From an uncultured Clostridia bacterium (lineage in GTDB: Bacteria > Bacillota > Clostridia > Oscillospirales > Acutalibacteraceae), in the NCBI GenBank assembly GCA_944384985.1, contig CALWVM010000001.1:1-64000 (forward strand): a stretch of 64,000 nucleotides of DNA. Reading direction: 5' to 3'. Position numbers and translations under genes: made by a program. Below are positions 47,674-56,418 of this stretch, one piece after another. Under the pieces are notes generated by a model. The model was not told where the DNA came from. It worked only from the letters and a program-made list of their open reading frames with translations, and made no database searches. Numbering within the stretch: the stretch's first letter is position 1; every line of letters starts with the position of its first letter.

Positions 47674-49415
47674 CAGTCCGCACCCCCTAACGCCGCGCCG
47701 CCTTTTTGCTGGCTGTGATAGACTTCGCTGTAAATCGGGCTGCGCACAAGCAGCTCCTCGTGCGTGCCGATATCGGAAACTTTCCCGCCGTCGAGCACAA
47801 TGATCTTGTCCGCGTCCTCCACGGAACTGATGCGCTGCGCGATGATGATCTTGGTCGTGTCAGGGATCTGCGTGCGCAAGGCCTCGCGGATCTTGCTGTC
47901 GGTCACGGTATCCACTGCGCTCGTCGAGTCGTCTAAAATCAGGATCTTCGGTTTTTTGAGAAGCGCGCGCGCAATGCAAAGGCGCTGCTTCTGCCCGCCC
48001 GAAACATTCACGCCGCCCTGCCCAAGGTCGGTCTTATAGCCGTCTGGGAACGCGCGGATGAAATCATCCGCCTGCGCCGCCTTGCACGCTTTGACGATCT
48101 CTTCTTCGGTGGCGTTCTGGTCGCCCCAGCGCAGGTTATCGAGGATCGTGCCCGAAAACAGCACGTTGTTTTGCAGCACCATGCTCACGCTTTCGCGCAG
48201 CTCATAGAGCGTGTAGTCCTTGACGTTGTGCCCGTCCACACGCACTTCGCTCGCGGTCACGTCGTAAAGGCGCGGGATGAGGCTCACGAGCGTGGTCTTG
48301 GCGCTGCCCGTGCCGCCGATGACGCCGACCGTCTCGCCCGCCGCGATGTGCAGGTTCACGGAATCGACGACGTTGCGCTTGCCCTCGGCATTGTATTTGA
48401 AGCTGACGTTTTTAAATTCAATGTCGCCCTTTTCGACGTGCAGGTCGGGGTCGGCTTCGTTGTCGTTGATGTCGGGTTTTTCCACGATGACTTCCCAGAT
48501 GCGGGACGCCGCCGCGCGCGACATGACGTAATTGACGAAGATCATGGCAATCATGATGACCGACATCAAAATCTGCATGACATAGGTGAGCACCGTTGCG
48601 AACGCGCCGATCTCGAGCTCGCCCGCCACGATCTTGCCGGAGCTGATATAGGCGATCGCGAGAATGGTGCCGAACATGGTGAGCATCATCAAGGGCTGCG
48701 CAAGCACCATCAGTTTTTCCGCGGAAATCGAGGCGCGCATCAGGTCGTCATTCGACTTCTTGAACTTCTTTTTCTCATAACTCCCGCGCACGAACGCCTT
48801 GACCACGCGGATGGCGATCAGGTTTTCCTGCACCGAGGCGTTCAGGCCGTCGAACATCCGGAGCATTTTTTTGAAGCGGCGCATCGCGATCGGCCCGAAG
48901 ATGGCAAGCGTCACGAGGATGAGCGGGATCACGACCAAAAACACATCGCCGACCGCCGGATTCAGACGGAAGCTCAGGATCATTGCAAATACGAATTGCA
49001 GCGGCGCACGGAAGAAAATGCGCAGCATCATCTGGTACATGTTCTGCACGGTGGTCACGTCGGTGGTCATGCGGGTGATGAGCGACGCGGTGCTGAACTT
49101 GTCGATATTCGAGAACGAAAAGGTCTGGATGTTTTGATACATCGCCTCGCGCACCCGCGCGCCGAGCCCCATGCTCGCCACCGCTGCAAGGCGCGCCCCA
49201 AGCCCGCCGCACATCAGCGATACGCCCGCCATCAGGATCATCATCCCGCCCGTGCGCACGACATAGTGCATATCGCCGTTCGGGATGCCGACGTCCACGA
49301 TCCGCCCCATGTAATAGGGGATCAGCAGTTCAAGCAGGACTTCGCCGATCATCAGAAACGGGCAGATGACCGACTGGATCCAGTATGGCTTCGCATAACG
49401 GATCAATTTTCCCAC
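47673..49415 (-). CDS. ABC exporter subunit with degenerate ATPase site (heterodimer partner A)
   Basis: 580 residues, six TM helices plus NBD. Walker A is GGTGSAKTT (the usual second Gly is Ala), the signature VSGGQKQRLCIARAL is intact, and Walker B ends ILILDDSTSAVD, with Asp where the catalytic Glu should be. This asymmetry is known for heterodimeric exporters. The start GTG 49415 is chosen because CGGAGGT lies 8 nt upstream; the upstream frame (to 49526) has no RBS. Confidence 0.88.
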   Translation of the reverse strand: MGKLIRYAKPYWIQSVICPFLMIGEVLLELLIPYYMGRIVDVGIPNGDMHYVVRTGGMMILMAGVSLMCGGLGARLAAVASMGLGARVREAMYQNIQTFSFSNIDKFSTASLITRMTTDVTTVQNMYQMMLRIFFRAPLQFVFAMILSFRLNPAVGDVFLVVIPLILVTLAIFGPIAMRRFKKMLRMFDGLNASVQENLIAIRVVKAFVRGSYEKKKFKKSNDDLMRASISAEKLMVLAQPLMMLTMFGTILAIAYISSGKIVAGELEIGAFATVLTYVMQILMSVIMIAMIFVNYVMSRAAASRIWEVIVEKPDINDNEADPDLHVEKGDIEFKNVSFKYNAEGKRNVVDSVNLHIAAGETVGVIGGTGSAKTTLVSLIPRLYDVTASEVRVDGHNVKDYTLYELRESVSMVLQNNVLFSGTILDNLRWGDQNATEEEIVKACKAAQADDFIRAFPDGYKTDLGQGGVNVSGGQKQRLCIARALLKKPKILILDDSTSAVDTVTDSKIREALRTQIPDTTKIIIAQRISSVEDADKIIVLDGGKVSDIGTHEELLVRSPIYSEVYHSQQKGGAALGGAD

Positions 49416-49477
49416 GGCACCGCACCTCCGTATACTTTCAATTCCGGGGCCGAAAAACGGCCGGGTAAGATAGTAGT

Positions 49478-49507
49478 ATTTTAAGCCAGCGCAGGCGGAT
49501 TTGTCAA
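49478..49507 (-). promoter_or_regulatory. Sigma-A promoter of the heterodimeric ABC exporter
   Basis: Minus strand TTGACA (49507-49502), 18 bp, TAAAAT (49483-49478). The remaining sequence to 49672 shows no gene and no clear rightward promoter, only a weak GATAAT at 49561. Confidence 0.7.
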
Positions 49508-49672
49508 CCGAAAAACGGCGCTGCAAAACGGCGATCCCTGCCGAAACCCGCGCTTTTTGAGATAATCGACAGATTCAAAAAATGTGTTGCCTGCCTTTTG
49601 CCGCAAAACCCGGCGCTTCGCGCTATGGGTGAAAGGGGTTTCGGAACAACACTTCGAAAAGGAGAGAGAACA

Positions 49673-50158
49673 TTGAAATCTGCCCTGACATCCAAACAGC
49701 TGGCTTTCTGCCGGCACTTCGTGCGCACGCGCAACGGGCGCGAGGCGGCTGCGGCGGCAGGCTTCTCGCTGTTCCCCGAGCGGACGGCGCAGCGGCTGCT
49801 TGCGGACAAACGTGTGCGCGCCCAAATCGAAACGCTCGAAAAAGACGTTGCCGCAACGCGCGCAGAGCTCGTGGCGGGGTACCGGCGGCTTGCATTCGGG
49901 AGCGTCTCGGACGCGGTGCGCCTTTTGATGCAGGAGCCGGACGGCGAGCCGCTGGACCTCGACCGTCTCGACCTGTTTCTGGTCAGCGACATCAAGCGTC
50001 CGAAAGGCGGCGGCATGGAAATCAAATTCTTTGACCGCCAGAAAGCGCTCGAACGGCTCGAAGAATTGCAGGCGGGCAACTCGGACAGTGCGCTGCCCTT
50101 TTACCGCGCGCTGGAGCGTTCGGCTGCGCTGTTTTCGCCGGAAGGCGGCGAGGACTGA
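49673..50158 (+). CDS. Phage terminase small subunit-like protein
   Basis: 161 residues from TTG 49673, which follows AAGGAGAGAG. The N-terminus LTSKQLAFCRHFVRTRNGRE, AAAAAGFS...RLLADKRVRAQIETL is the DNA-binding helix-turn-helix region of XtmA/Terminase_2 proteins. It would recognise the pac site and recruit the large subunit. The stop overlaps the ATG of the large subunit by 1 nt. Confidence 0.85.
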   Translation: MKSALTSKQLAFCRHFVRTRNGREAAAAAGFSLFPERTAQRLLADKRVRAQIETLEKDVAATRAELVAGYRRLAFGSVSDAVRLLMQEPDGEPLDLDRLDLFLVSDIKRPKGGGMEIKFFDRQKALERLEELQAGNSDSALPFYRALERSAALFSPEGGED

Positions 50159-51420
50159 TGCAGCTTTCCGATTTCCGTGCATTTTCCCAGAAGCAGCTGG
50201 AGCTGCTTTCGTGGTGGTGCGAAGAAAGCCCCTTTCATTCGTATGACGCGATCATCTGCGACGGCGCGGTGCGCAGCGGCAAGACCGTGTGCATGTCGCT
50301 TTCGTTCGTGCTGTGGGCGTTCTACCGTTTCGAGGGTCAGGCCTTCGCCCTGTGCGGCAAAACCGTGACGGGGCTGCGGCGCAACGTCGTCACGCCGCTG
50401 TTGCCGCTGCTTCATGATCTCGGCTTTACCTGCCGCGACTTAAAAAGCCGCAATATGCTCGAGCTCGCCCGCGGGGAGCGGCGCAACCGCTTTTACCTGT
50501 TCGGCGGCAAGGACGAATCCTCCGCCGCGCTCATCCAGGGGCTGACGCTTGCGGGCGTGATGCTCGATGAGGTCGCGCTCATGCCCCGCTCATTCTGCGA
50601 ACAGGCGGTGGCGCGCTGCTCGGTGGAAGGCTCGCGGCTCTGGTTCAACTGCAACCCCGAGCACCCCGCGCACTGGTTCTATCGCGAATGGATTTTAAAG
50701 CGCGCGGAAAAAAACTGCCTGTACCTGCACTTTACAATGGAGGACAACCCCGCCCTCTCGCGCGCCATGCGCGAGCGCTACCGCTCGCTTTACAGCGGGG
50801 CGTTTTACGAACGGTTCGTCGAGGGCAGGTGGACGGCGTGCGACGGGCTTGTGTACCCGTTTTTCGATGAAACGTACGTGTGCGACGTACCGAACGGCTT
50901 TTCGCGCTTCACAGTCTCGTGTGACTACGGAACGGTCAACCCCACGTCGATGGGGCTTTGGGGACTAAACGAAGACTGCTGGTACCGCATCGACGAGTTC
51001 TACCACGATTCAAGGCTAAAAGGCTTTCAAATGACCGACGAGGAATATTACGGTTCGCTTTGCAAGCTCGTCGGCGACAGAACGGTGGATCGTGTCATTG
51101 TAGACCCGTCGGCGGCGTCGTTTATCGAGTGCATCCGCCGGCACGGCCGCTTTCCCGTGGAGCGCGCGCAAAACGATGTGCTCGGCGGCATCCGCCGCAC
51201 GTCGGACGCGCTGAAAACGGGGAAAATCCGCATCTGCCGCACCTGTAAAGACATCCTGCGCGAATTTTCGCTCTACCGATGGGATGAAAGCGCGCGGTAC
51301 GACGCGGTGAAAAAGGAGAACGACCACGCGATGGATGATATGCGTTATTTCGTTTCTACGGCGCTCGGCGGCCCGTCTTTGGACGGGTTCGCCATCGCCA
51401 TACCCAGAGAAAGGGGGTGA
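50158..51420 (+). CDS. Phage terminase large subunit (PBSX type)
   Basis: 420 residues, DNA-packaging motor. ATPase: Walker A GAVRSGKT (36-43) and Walker B VMLDEVAL (about 138-145). Nuclease domain: SCDYGTVNPT, VDPSAASF and DHAMDDMRYF provide the acidic metal ligands. Full length for the family with no frameshift. Confidence 0.93.
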   Translation: MQLSDFRAFSQKQLELLSWWCEESPFHSYDAIICDGAVRSGKTVCMSLSFVLWAFYRFEGQAFALCGKTVTGLRRNVVTPLLPLLHDLGFTCRDLKSRNMLELARGERRNRFYLFGGKDESSAALIQGLTLAGVMLDEVALMPRSFCEQAVARCSVEGSRLWFNCNPEHPAHWFYREWILKRAEKNCLYLHFTMEDNPALSRAMRERYRSLYSGAFYERFVEGRWTACDGLVYPFFDETYVCDVPNGFSRFTVSCDYGTVNPTSMGLWGLNEDCWYRIDEFYHDSRLKGFQMTDEEYYGSLCKLVGDRTVDRVIVDPSAASFIECIRRHGRFPVERAQNDVLGGIRRTSDALKTGKIRICRTCKDILREFSLYRWDESARYDAVKKENDHAMDDMRYFVSTALGGPSLDGFAIAIPRERG

Positions 51421-51424
51421 CAAC

Positions 51425-52627
51425 TTGCCGATATTCAAAAAACGTGCCGCCAAAACCCGGCCGCAGCAGAACGCTGTGGGCACGCCCGCGCTTGCAGCGC
51501 CCCGGCGCGGGGAAGCGGCGAACGGGCTTCTCGCCGTGCCCCCGCCCGCACTCGCCGGCGACCTGTACCGTGCGCTGCGTGAAGCGGTGCCCGTCATCGA
51601 CGCCGCGATCTATAAGCTCGTGCGGCTGACGGGCGGGTTCCGTGCGATCTGTGAAAACGAGCGCTTCCAACCGCTTTTAGACGCATTTTGCGCCGAAGTG
51701 CCCACAGACTGCGGCAGCGCTTCGCTGCAATCGTTTGCCGACTGCTTTTTTGAGCAGCTTTTGACCTACGGTACGGCGGTCGCGGAGATGGTGCCGGACG
51801 ACATGGGCGCGGTCGGCTACCTCTACAACGCGCCGCAGTCGGACTACCTGCTGCGCCGCGCGAAAGGCAACTTTGCCGCCGTCGAGATCCTGCGCAACGA
51901 CGGGGCTTCGAGCACGGTGCTGCCCCGCCAGGAAGATCTGCTGTACGCCGCGCTGAGCGCCCCGCCGGGTTCGCTCTACGGCACGTCTGTGCTCGCGGGG
52001 CTGCCGTTTGTCAGCTCCGTTTTGATGAAGATCTTCAACGCCGTCGGGCAGAACTGGGAACGCGTCGGGAATGTCCGCTTCGCCGTGACCTATAAGCCCT
52101 CGAACGACGCGGGCGGCACAGCGTATGCCAAAGACCGCGCCATGCGGATCGCCGAGCAGTGGAGTGAAGCGATGCGCAGCCGCGACGTGCGCGATTTTGT
52201 CGCCGTGGGCGATGTGGACATCAAGGTCATCGGCGCGGACAACCAGATTTTGGACAGCGACGTGCCTGTGCGCCAGATGCTCGAACAGATCGTCGCGAAG
52301 CTGGGACTTCCGCCGTTCATGCTCGGTCTTTCGTGGTCCACGACCGAACGGATGGCGTCCGAGCAGGCGGACATCCTCACGACAGAACTGGAATTCTACC
52401 GCCGCGTGCTCACACCGGTGCTTTTGAAGATCTGCCGCACGCACCTGCGCGCTTACGGCTGCACGGACCGCGTGGAGATCGTTTGGGACGACATCACGCT
52501 CAAAGACGCCGTGGACGAGGCAACCGCACGCCACCTCGACGCGCAGACCGACGAGATCCGCGCCGCGCTCGGGGATGCAGGCGGCAAGACAGACGGAAAG
52601 GAGGGAAACCATGCAGAAAAGCTTTGA
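51425..52627 (+). CDS. Phage portal protein
   Basis: 400 residues from TTG 51425, with AAGGGGGTG upstream and 4 nt after the terL stop. PVIDAAIYKLVRLTGGF, LLTYGTAVAEMV, RQMLEQIVAKLGLPPFMLGL and TERMASEQADILTTELEFYR are typical portal segments. Would form the dodecameric ring for DNA entry. Position after terL supports the call. Confidence 0.87.
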   Translation: MPIFKKRAAKTRPQQNAVGTPALAAPRRGEAANGLLAVPPPALAGDLYRALREAVPVIDAAIYKLVRLTGGFRAICENERFQPLLDAFCAEVPTDCGSASLQSFADCFFEQLLTYGTAVAEMVPDDMGAVGYLYNAPQSDYLLRRAKGNFAAVEILRNDGASSTVLPRQEDLLYAALSAPPGSLYGTSVLAGLPFVSSVLMKIFNAVGQNWERVGNVRFAVTYKPSNDAGGTAYAKDRAMRIAEQWSEAMRSRDVRDFVAVGDVDIKVIGADNQILDSDVPVRQMLEQIVAKLGLPPFMLGLSWSTTERMASEQADILTTELEFYRRVLTPVLLKICRTHLRAYGCTDRVEIVWDDITLKDAVDEATARHLDAQTDEIRAALGDAGGKTDGKEGNHAEKL

Positions 52628-53552
52628 AACCAGGCCCGCAAACAAGGGCGTAAATGAAGAAATGCTCCGGGAGATCAACAAATACACCCAGCAGGACCTC
52701 GCGGCGGATGAGGTGTTCGTCTTTTCCGTCATCCTGTGCGACAACGAGGTCGACCGCGACTTTGAGCGGTTTTCCGTGAAAAGCCTGCGCGCGCTCGCCC
52801 CACTGTTCCGCGGCAAGACCGCCATCCGCAACCACAGCATGGACAGCGCCGACCAGAGTGCGCGCACCTTTTTGACCGAGGTGGTCACGGACGAGACAAA
52901 ACGCACAACGCTTGGCGAGCCGTATACTTATTTAAAAGCGTACTGCTATATGCCGCGCATCGCAAAAAATGAAGCGCTCATCGCCGAGATCGCCGCGGGC
53001 ATCAAAAAGGAGGTCTCCGTGGGCTGCGCAGTACGCTCGAGCATTTGCTCGGTGTGCGGGGCGGACGAACGCATTTCGCCCTGCAAACACCGCCGCGGAA
53101 AAACCTATAACGGCAAGGTCTGCCACTATGTGCTTGAAGACCCCACGGACGCCTACGAATGGTCGTTCGTTGCGGTGCCCGCGCAGAAAAACGCGGGTGT
53201 GACCAAGCACTTCGAGACGGCGGCGCAGAAAATCGGCGTCCACGGCAAAGGCGTAACGCTCACCGCCGCCGAGGCCGAGGCGCTTCACGACTCGCTTGCA
53301 CGCTTGCAAAAGGACGCAAAAGCGGGCGAACAATATCGCAAAGACCTTTGCGAGACCGCTTCGCGCGGGCTTTTGCGCGCGCTGCCGGGCCTTGACGCGG
53401 CGCTCGCGAAATCGCTTTGCGAACCGCTTGACTGTGCGCAGCTGCGCGCGCTCTCGCTTAGCGTTGCCGAAAGGACCGCGCCGCGCGCCCCGCAGCTCGC
53501 ACCGCAGGAACACACCGCGCGCAAAGCCAAAAACGAACGCTTTAAAGTTTAA
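52611..53552 (+). CDS. Putative prohead protease / XkdF-like head maturation protein
   Basis: 313 residues, ATG 52611 after AAAGGAGGG; it starts inside the end of the portal gene. TAIRNHSMD (His75) and KKEVSVGCAV (Ser136) fit a His-Ser prohead protease; CSVCGADERISPCKH has a Cys-rich knuckle and DPTDAYEWSFVAVPAQ is typical of XkdF-type proteins. The C-terminal 90 residues are helical and may be the scaffold part. Confidence 0.78.
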   Translation: MQKSFETRPANKGVNEEMLREINKYTQQDLAADEVFVFSVILCDNEVDRDFERFSVKSLRALAPLFRGKTAIRNHSMDSADQSARTFLTEVVTDETKRTTLGEPYTYLKAYCYMPRIAKNEALIAEIAAGIKKEVSVGCAVRSSICSVCGADERISPCKHRRGKTYNGKVCHYVLEDPTDAYEWSFVAVPAQKNAGVTKHFETAAQKIGVHGKGVTLTAAEAEALHDSLARLQKDAKAGEQYRKDLCETASRGLLRALPGLDAALAKSLCEPLDCAQLRALSLSVAERTAPRAPQLAPQEHTARKAKNERFKV

Positions 53553-53568
53553 GAGAGGAGAAAACCTT

Positions 53569-54570
53569 ATGGAAAATTTTGAAACCATCCGCCTCGACAA
53601 GGGGCTTTACAGCTCCCGCAAGGGCTTTACCGCCGAGCTCGAATCCATCGACCCCTCGGAAAATTATAAGGGGACGGAACTCGAGGGCTTAGACGCTTTC
53701 GAGCGCCAGCTCAAGCGCTTTGATATCCGCATCCACGGCGCGGCGAGCGACTGCGTCGAAAAATTCTTCGCGACGACCGATTCCGCCGCCCTCTTCCCCG
53801 AATACATCGCCCGCGCGGTGCGCAAGGGGCTCGAGGAAGCCGACCTGCTGCCGTACATCGTCGCGACCAAGACCGACATCAACGGCCTCGACTACCGCAC
53901 CATCACCTCCATTCCCACGGAGGATGAAAAAGAGCTCAAAGAGACCGACGAGGGCGCGGCGATCCCCGAAACCGTCGTGCACACGCAGGAAAACCTCGTC
54001 AAGCTCAAAAAGCGCGGCCGGATGCTGGTCGCCTCCTACGAAGCCCTGCGCTTCCAGCGGCTCGACCTGTTCACCGTCACGCTGCGCCAGATCGGCGCGT
54101 ATATCGCGCGCACACAGCTGAAAGACGCGGTGGACGTGCTGCAAAACGGCGACGGCAACTCGAACCCCGCGCCGACCTCTTCCCTTGCAGGCGACAGCGT
54201 GACCTACGCCGACCTTGTGGACTTCTGGAACGAATTTGACCCCTACCAGCTCAACACCATGGTCGCTTCCCCCGACATGGCGGCGGCGATTTTGAAGCTC
54301 GCCGAAATGCGCGACGCAGCGGCAGGGCTCACCTTCCACGGCAGCGGCAAAAGCGTAACGCCTTTGGGCGCGACGCTTCTCAAAAGCAGCGCCGTCCCCA
54401 CCGGCAAGCTCATCGGTCTGGACCGCACCTGCGCTTTGGAAATGGTGCAGGCAGGCGGCGTGACGACCGAATACGACAAGCTCATCGACCGGCAGCTCGA
54501 ACGCGCCGCGATCACGCAGATCTCGGGCTTCGCCAAAATCTATACCGACGCTTCGCGCGTACTCTCGTAA
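53569..54570 (+). CDS. Phage major capsid protein (HK97-fold, XkdG-like)
   Basis: 333 residues. An N-terminal region (about 1-70) probably forms an arm; HK97-type core segments follow: ALFPEYIARAVRKGLEEADL, LPYIVATKTDINGLDYRTIT, GRMLVASYEALRFQRLDLFT, and QLERAAITQISGFAKIYTDA. GAGAGGAG precedes the ATG. In a normal head-gene order after the protease. Confidence 0.87.
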   Translation: MENFETIRLDKGLYSSRKGFTAELESIDPSENYKGTELEGLDAFERQLKRFDIRIHGAASDCVEKFFATTDSAALFPEYIARAVRKGLEEADLLPYIVATKTDINGLDYRTITSIPTEDEKELKETDEGAAIPETVVHTQENLVKLKKRGRMLVASYEALRFQRLDLFTVTLRQIGAYIARTQLKDAVDVLQNGDGNSNPAPTSSLAGDSVTYADLVDFWNEFDPYQLNTMVASPDMAAAILKLAEMRDAAAGLTFHGSGKSVTPLGATLLKSSAVPTGKLIGLDRTCALEMVQAGGVTTEYDKLIDRQLERAAITQISGFAKIYTDASRVLS

Positions 54571-54589
54571 AAAAAGGAGGCGCGAAGCG

Positions 54590-54955
54590 ATGGATGAAGT
54601 GGAGGTCCTGCGGCAGCTTCAGACCGTTTACGGCTATGACCCCGCCGCCCTGCAAACCGCGGGCGCGGCGATCGAATCCATCTGTTTGCAGTTTGCCGCG
54701 CGCCTGAAAAAGCCCGAATACGGTTCGCATCCCGCTGTGGTGGGGGCTGCTGCGGCGGCGTGCCATTTCCGCCTGTTGCTGCAAAGCGACCAGTTCCGCG
54801 ACGGCACGACCGTCTTTAAAGCGGGTGACGTTTCGGTGCAGATGAGCCGCAGCGCCATGCTTGAAGCCGCCGAACGCCTGCGCGCGGAAAGCTTTGCGGC
54901 GGCGGCGCCCTACCTTTGCGACGACAGCTTTCTGTTTATGCAGGTGACGGCATGA
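54590..54955 (+). CDS. Phage head-tail connector-like protein
   Basis: 121 residues, mostly helical (LRQLQTVYGYDPAALQTAGA, AAACHFRLLLQSDQF, MSRSAMLEAAERLRAES). Length and position right after the capsid gene match head-completion/gp6-like connectors. Sequence alone does not give a firm family. Confidence 0.6.
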   Translation: MDEVEVLRQLQTVYGYDPAALQTAGAAIESICLQFAARLKKPEYGSHPAVVGAAAAACHFRLLLQSDQFRDGTTVFKAGDVSVQMSRSAMLEAAERLRAESFAAAAPYLCDDSFLFMQVTA

Positions 54956-55287
54956 ACACGTGCTTTGAAAAATTCGGAAGTTCCGTCCGCCTGACGGACG
55001 GCGCGGGCTGGTATTCGCCCGTATACAAGGCGTTTTTGCAGCCGCTGCGCTACAAAAACAAAATGTATTTGGAGGGCACCTACACGCCCATCGGCCGCGA
55101 CAACACGGGACTGTATCTTTACATCGGCCCCGCGTCGCACGACCTCATGCGCCTGCCCGACGCGGCGCGCCTTTTGGGCAGCGACGGGCGGCAGTACGTC
55201 ATCCAGCGCGCGGAAGAAGTCAGGCTTTCGGACAAGTCCTTTTACTATTGGGCGATCGTAAAAGAGGTAAGCGAGGTGAATTTGTGA
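54952..55287 (+). CDS. Phage head-closure/XkdH-like protein
   Basis: 111 residues, beta-rich (YKAFLQPLRYKNKMYLEGTY, GLYLYIGPASHDLMRL, DGRQYVIQRAEEVRLSDKSF). Starts at ATGA overlap with the preceding gene. Position and size fit head-closure proteins of the PBSX series. Confidence 0.6.
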   Translation: MNTCFEKFGSSVRLTDGAGWYSPVYKAFLQPLRYKNKMYLEGTYTPIGRDNTGLYLYIGPASHDLMRLPDAARLLGSDGRQYVIQRAEEVRLSDKSFYYWAIVKEVSEVNL

Positions 55288-55727
55288 CAAGCGTACACGA
55301 ACGTGTGGAGATGCTCGTGCAGCTTTTGACCGCAAGCCAGTCGATGCCGGAGGAATGCAGCATGGTGATCGCCTATGAAAACGACATCAAGCCCTATCCC
55401 GTAGAAAATCCGATCATCGCCTTTGCCGTGGACAAGATCGCCATCGGCGAACGGCTGGTCTCGGTCGGGGAGGACGGCGCCGAGACCCAGACCAAAAACC
55501 GCACGGTGGACAGCGTAATCAAGGTAAGCTTTTTCGTCCCGTATGCGTCCGGCCCGAAAGAATGCTTTTCGCTGTTCAACAGCCTGTCTACCGCGCTGAT
55601 GTTCAACATGACCTTGCAGGACGCGGAAATCACCGCCATCAACTGCGCCGACTGCAATTACGTGCGTGACTGCGGCGCGCTGGTGCTGGAATCGGATTTT
55701 ACCCTGCAATTTACCGCTACGCCGTAG
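55284..55727 (+). CDS. Phage tail-terminator/completion-like protein
   Basis: 147 residues from GTG 55284, overlapping the preceding stop as GTGA. TSVHERVEMLVQLLTASQSM, VSFFVPYASGPKECFSLFNS and CGALVLESDFTLQFTATP match the general layout of XkdJ/YqbJ-type minor proteins. It is the last gene; in PBSX-like elements the tail sheath gene would follow, but a terminator comes instead. Confidence 0.6.
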   Translation: MTSVHERVEMLVQLLTASQSMPEECSMVIAYENDIKPYPVENPIIAFAVDKIAIGERLVSVGEDGAETQTKNRTVDSVIKVSFFVPYASGPKECFSLFNSLSTALMFNMTLQDAEITAINCADCNYVRDCGALVLESDFTLQFTATP

Positions 55728-55753
55728 CGCGGGGTACTTGCTTTTACGGACAA

Positions 55754-55795
55754 GGGGGCCGTTCTGTGTTTCGACACAGAACGGCCCCCGTTATC
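55754..55795 (+). terminator. Terminator closing the phage head module (bidirectional)
   Basis: A perfect 15-bp stem, GGGGGCCGTTCTGTG / CACAGAACGGCCCCC with loop TTTCGA, then GTTATCTTTT. It ends the module 26 bp after the last stop. Confidence 0.9.
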
Positions 55796-55879
55796 TTTTC
55801 ATTCCATTTCCGCTTCCCACTTTGCTCCGGTTTTACAGGAAAGCCGATTTTACGGATGCCGTATTGCAACGGCACGCGC

Positions 55880-56407
55880 TTATAGCGAAGCTGGCTTAGG
55901 GTTGCCATCGTTAAAAAGAATGGTTTTAACGAAAAACCGGTATGGCGTATCATCCGAGATATTTACTCTTTTTGATGAAACAAATTCTGTCTTGCTTCCG
56001 TCATCCTCCAGCCAAATCAGATCTGACGTCATTACGTTCGTGCCATGCAGGGCTGCGTTTATATCCATAGCGTCTGTTACCCGCATCGGACCGCAATAGC
56101 AATCCACACTTCTCACCAATACATTGTCCGGCGACCTTTGACGAAAGCAGCTTATCATCAACATGCCGCAGTAAAAGCACACTTTCCCCACGCTGTAAAA
56201 TGCCGCTGTCTTTCCGGCTTCTTTGTTTGCTCCAAAGCCATAGCAAATCGATTCTTCGCCGAAATAAGCCTCCGTTTCCGTAATGCGACACCGCATTACA
56301 AAATCATCCTCCATTTTACGGCATATGATTTTACCAAGCAAGTCCTGCGCAACTTCAGTGGAAGGTCTTGAAAAGAACGCCTTATCCTGCATCTTCTGTA
56401 GTGGCAT
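55880..56407 (-). CDS. Divergent 3-methyladenine DNA glycosylase (AAG/MPG family)
   Basis: 175 residues. The N-terminus FFSRPSTEVAQDLLGKIICR and ITETEAYFGEE match the AAG family, with the catalytic Glu/Tyr region TEAY. The following HS(D)...YVY..YG region is altered (GANKEAGKTAAFYSVGKVCF), and GPMRVTDAMDI replaces the usual GPG.L...LGI. The protein is also at the short end of the family. Function may therefore be weak or changed. AAGGAG precedes ATG 56407, 11 bp after the collagen-like gene, so it is cotranscribed. Visibly richer in A+T than the surrounding genes. Confidence 0.78.
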   Translation of the reverse strand: MPLQKMQDKAFFSRPSTEVAQDLLGKIICRKMEDDFVMRCRITETEAYFGEESICYGFGANKEAGKTAAFYSVGKVCFYCGMLMISCFRQRSPDNVLVRSVDCYCGPMRVTDAMDINAALHGTNVMTSDLIWLEDDGSKTEFVSSKRVNISDDTPYRFFVKTILFNDGNPKPASL

Positions 56408-56418
56408 AAACGATCTCC

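Noticed and set aside
49416-55800. Phage attachment sites flanking the head module
   Set aside because: I looked for direct repeats or a tRNA end beside the module and saw none; no att site can be supported.
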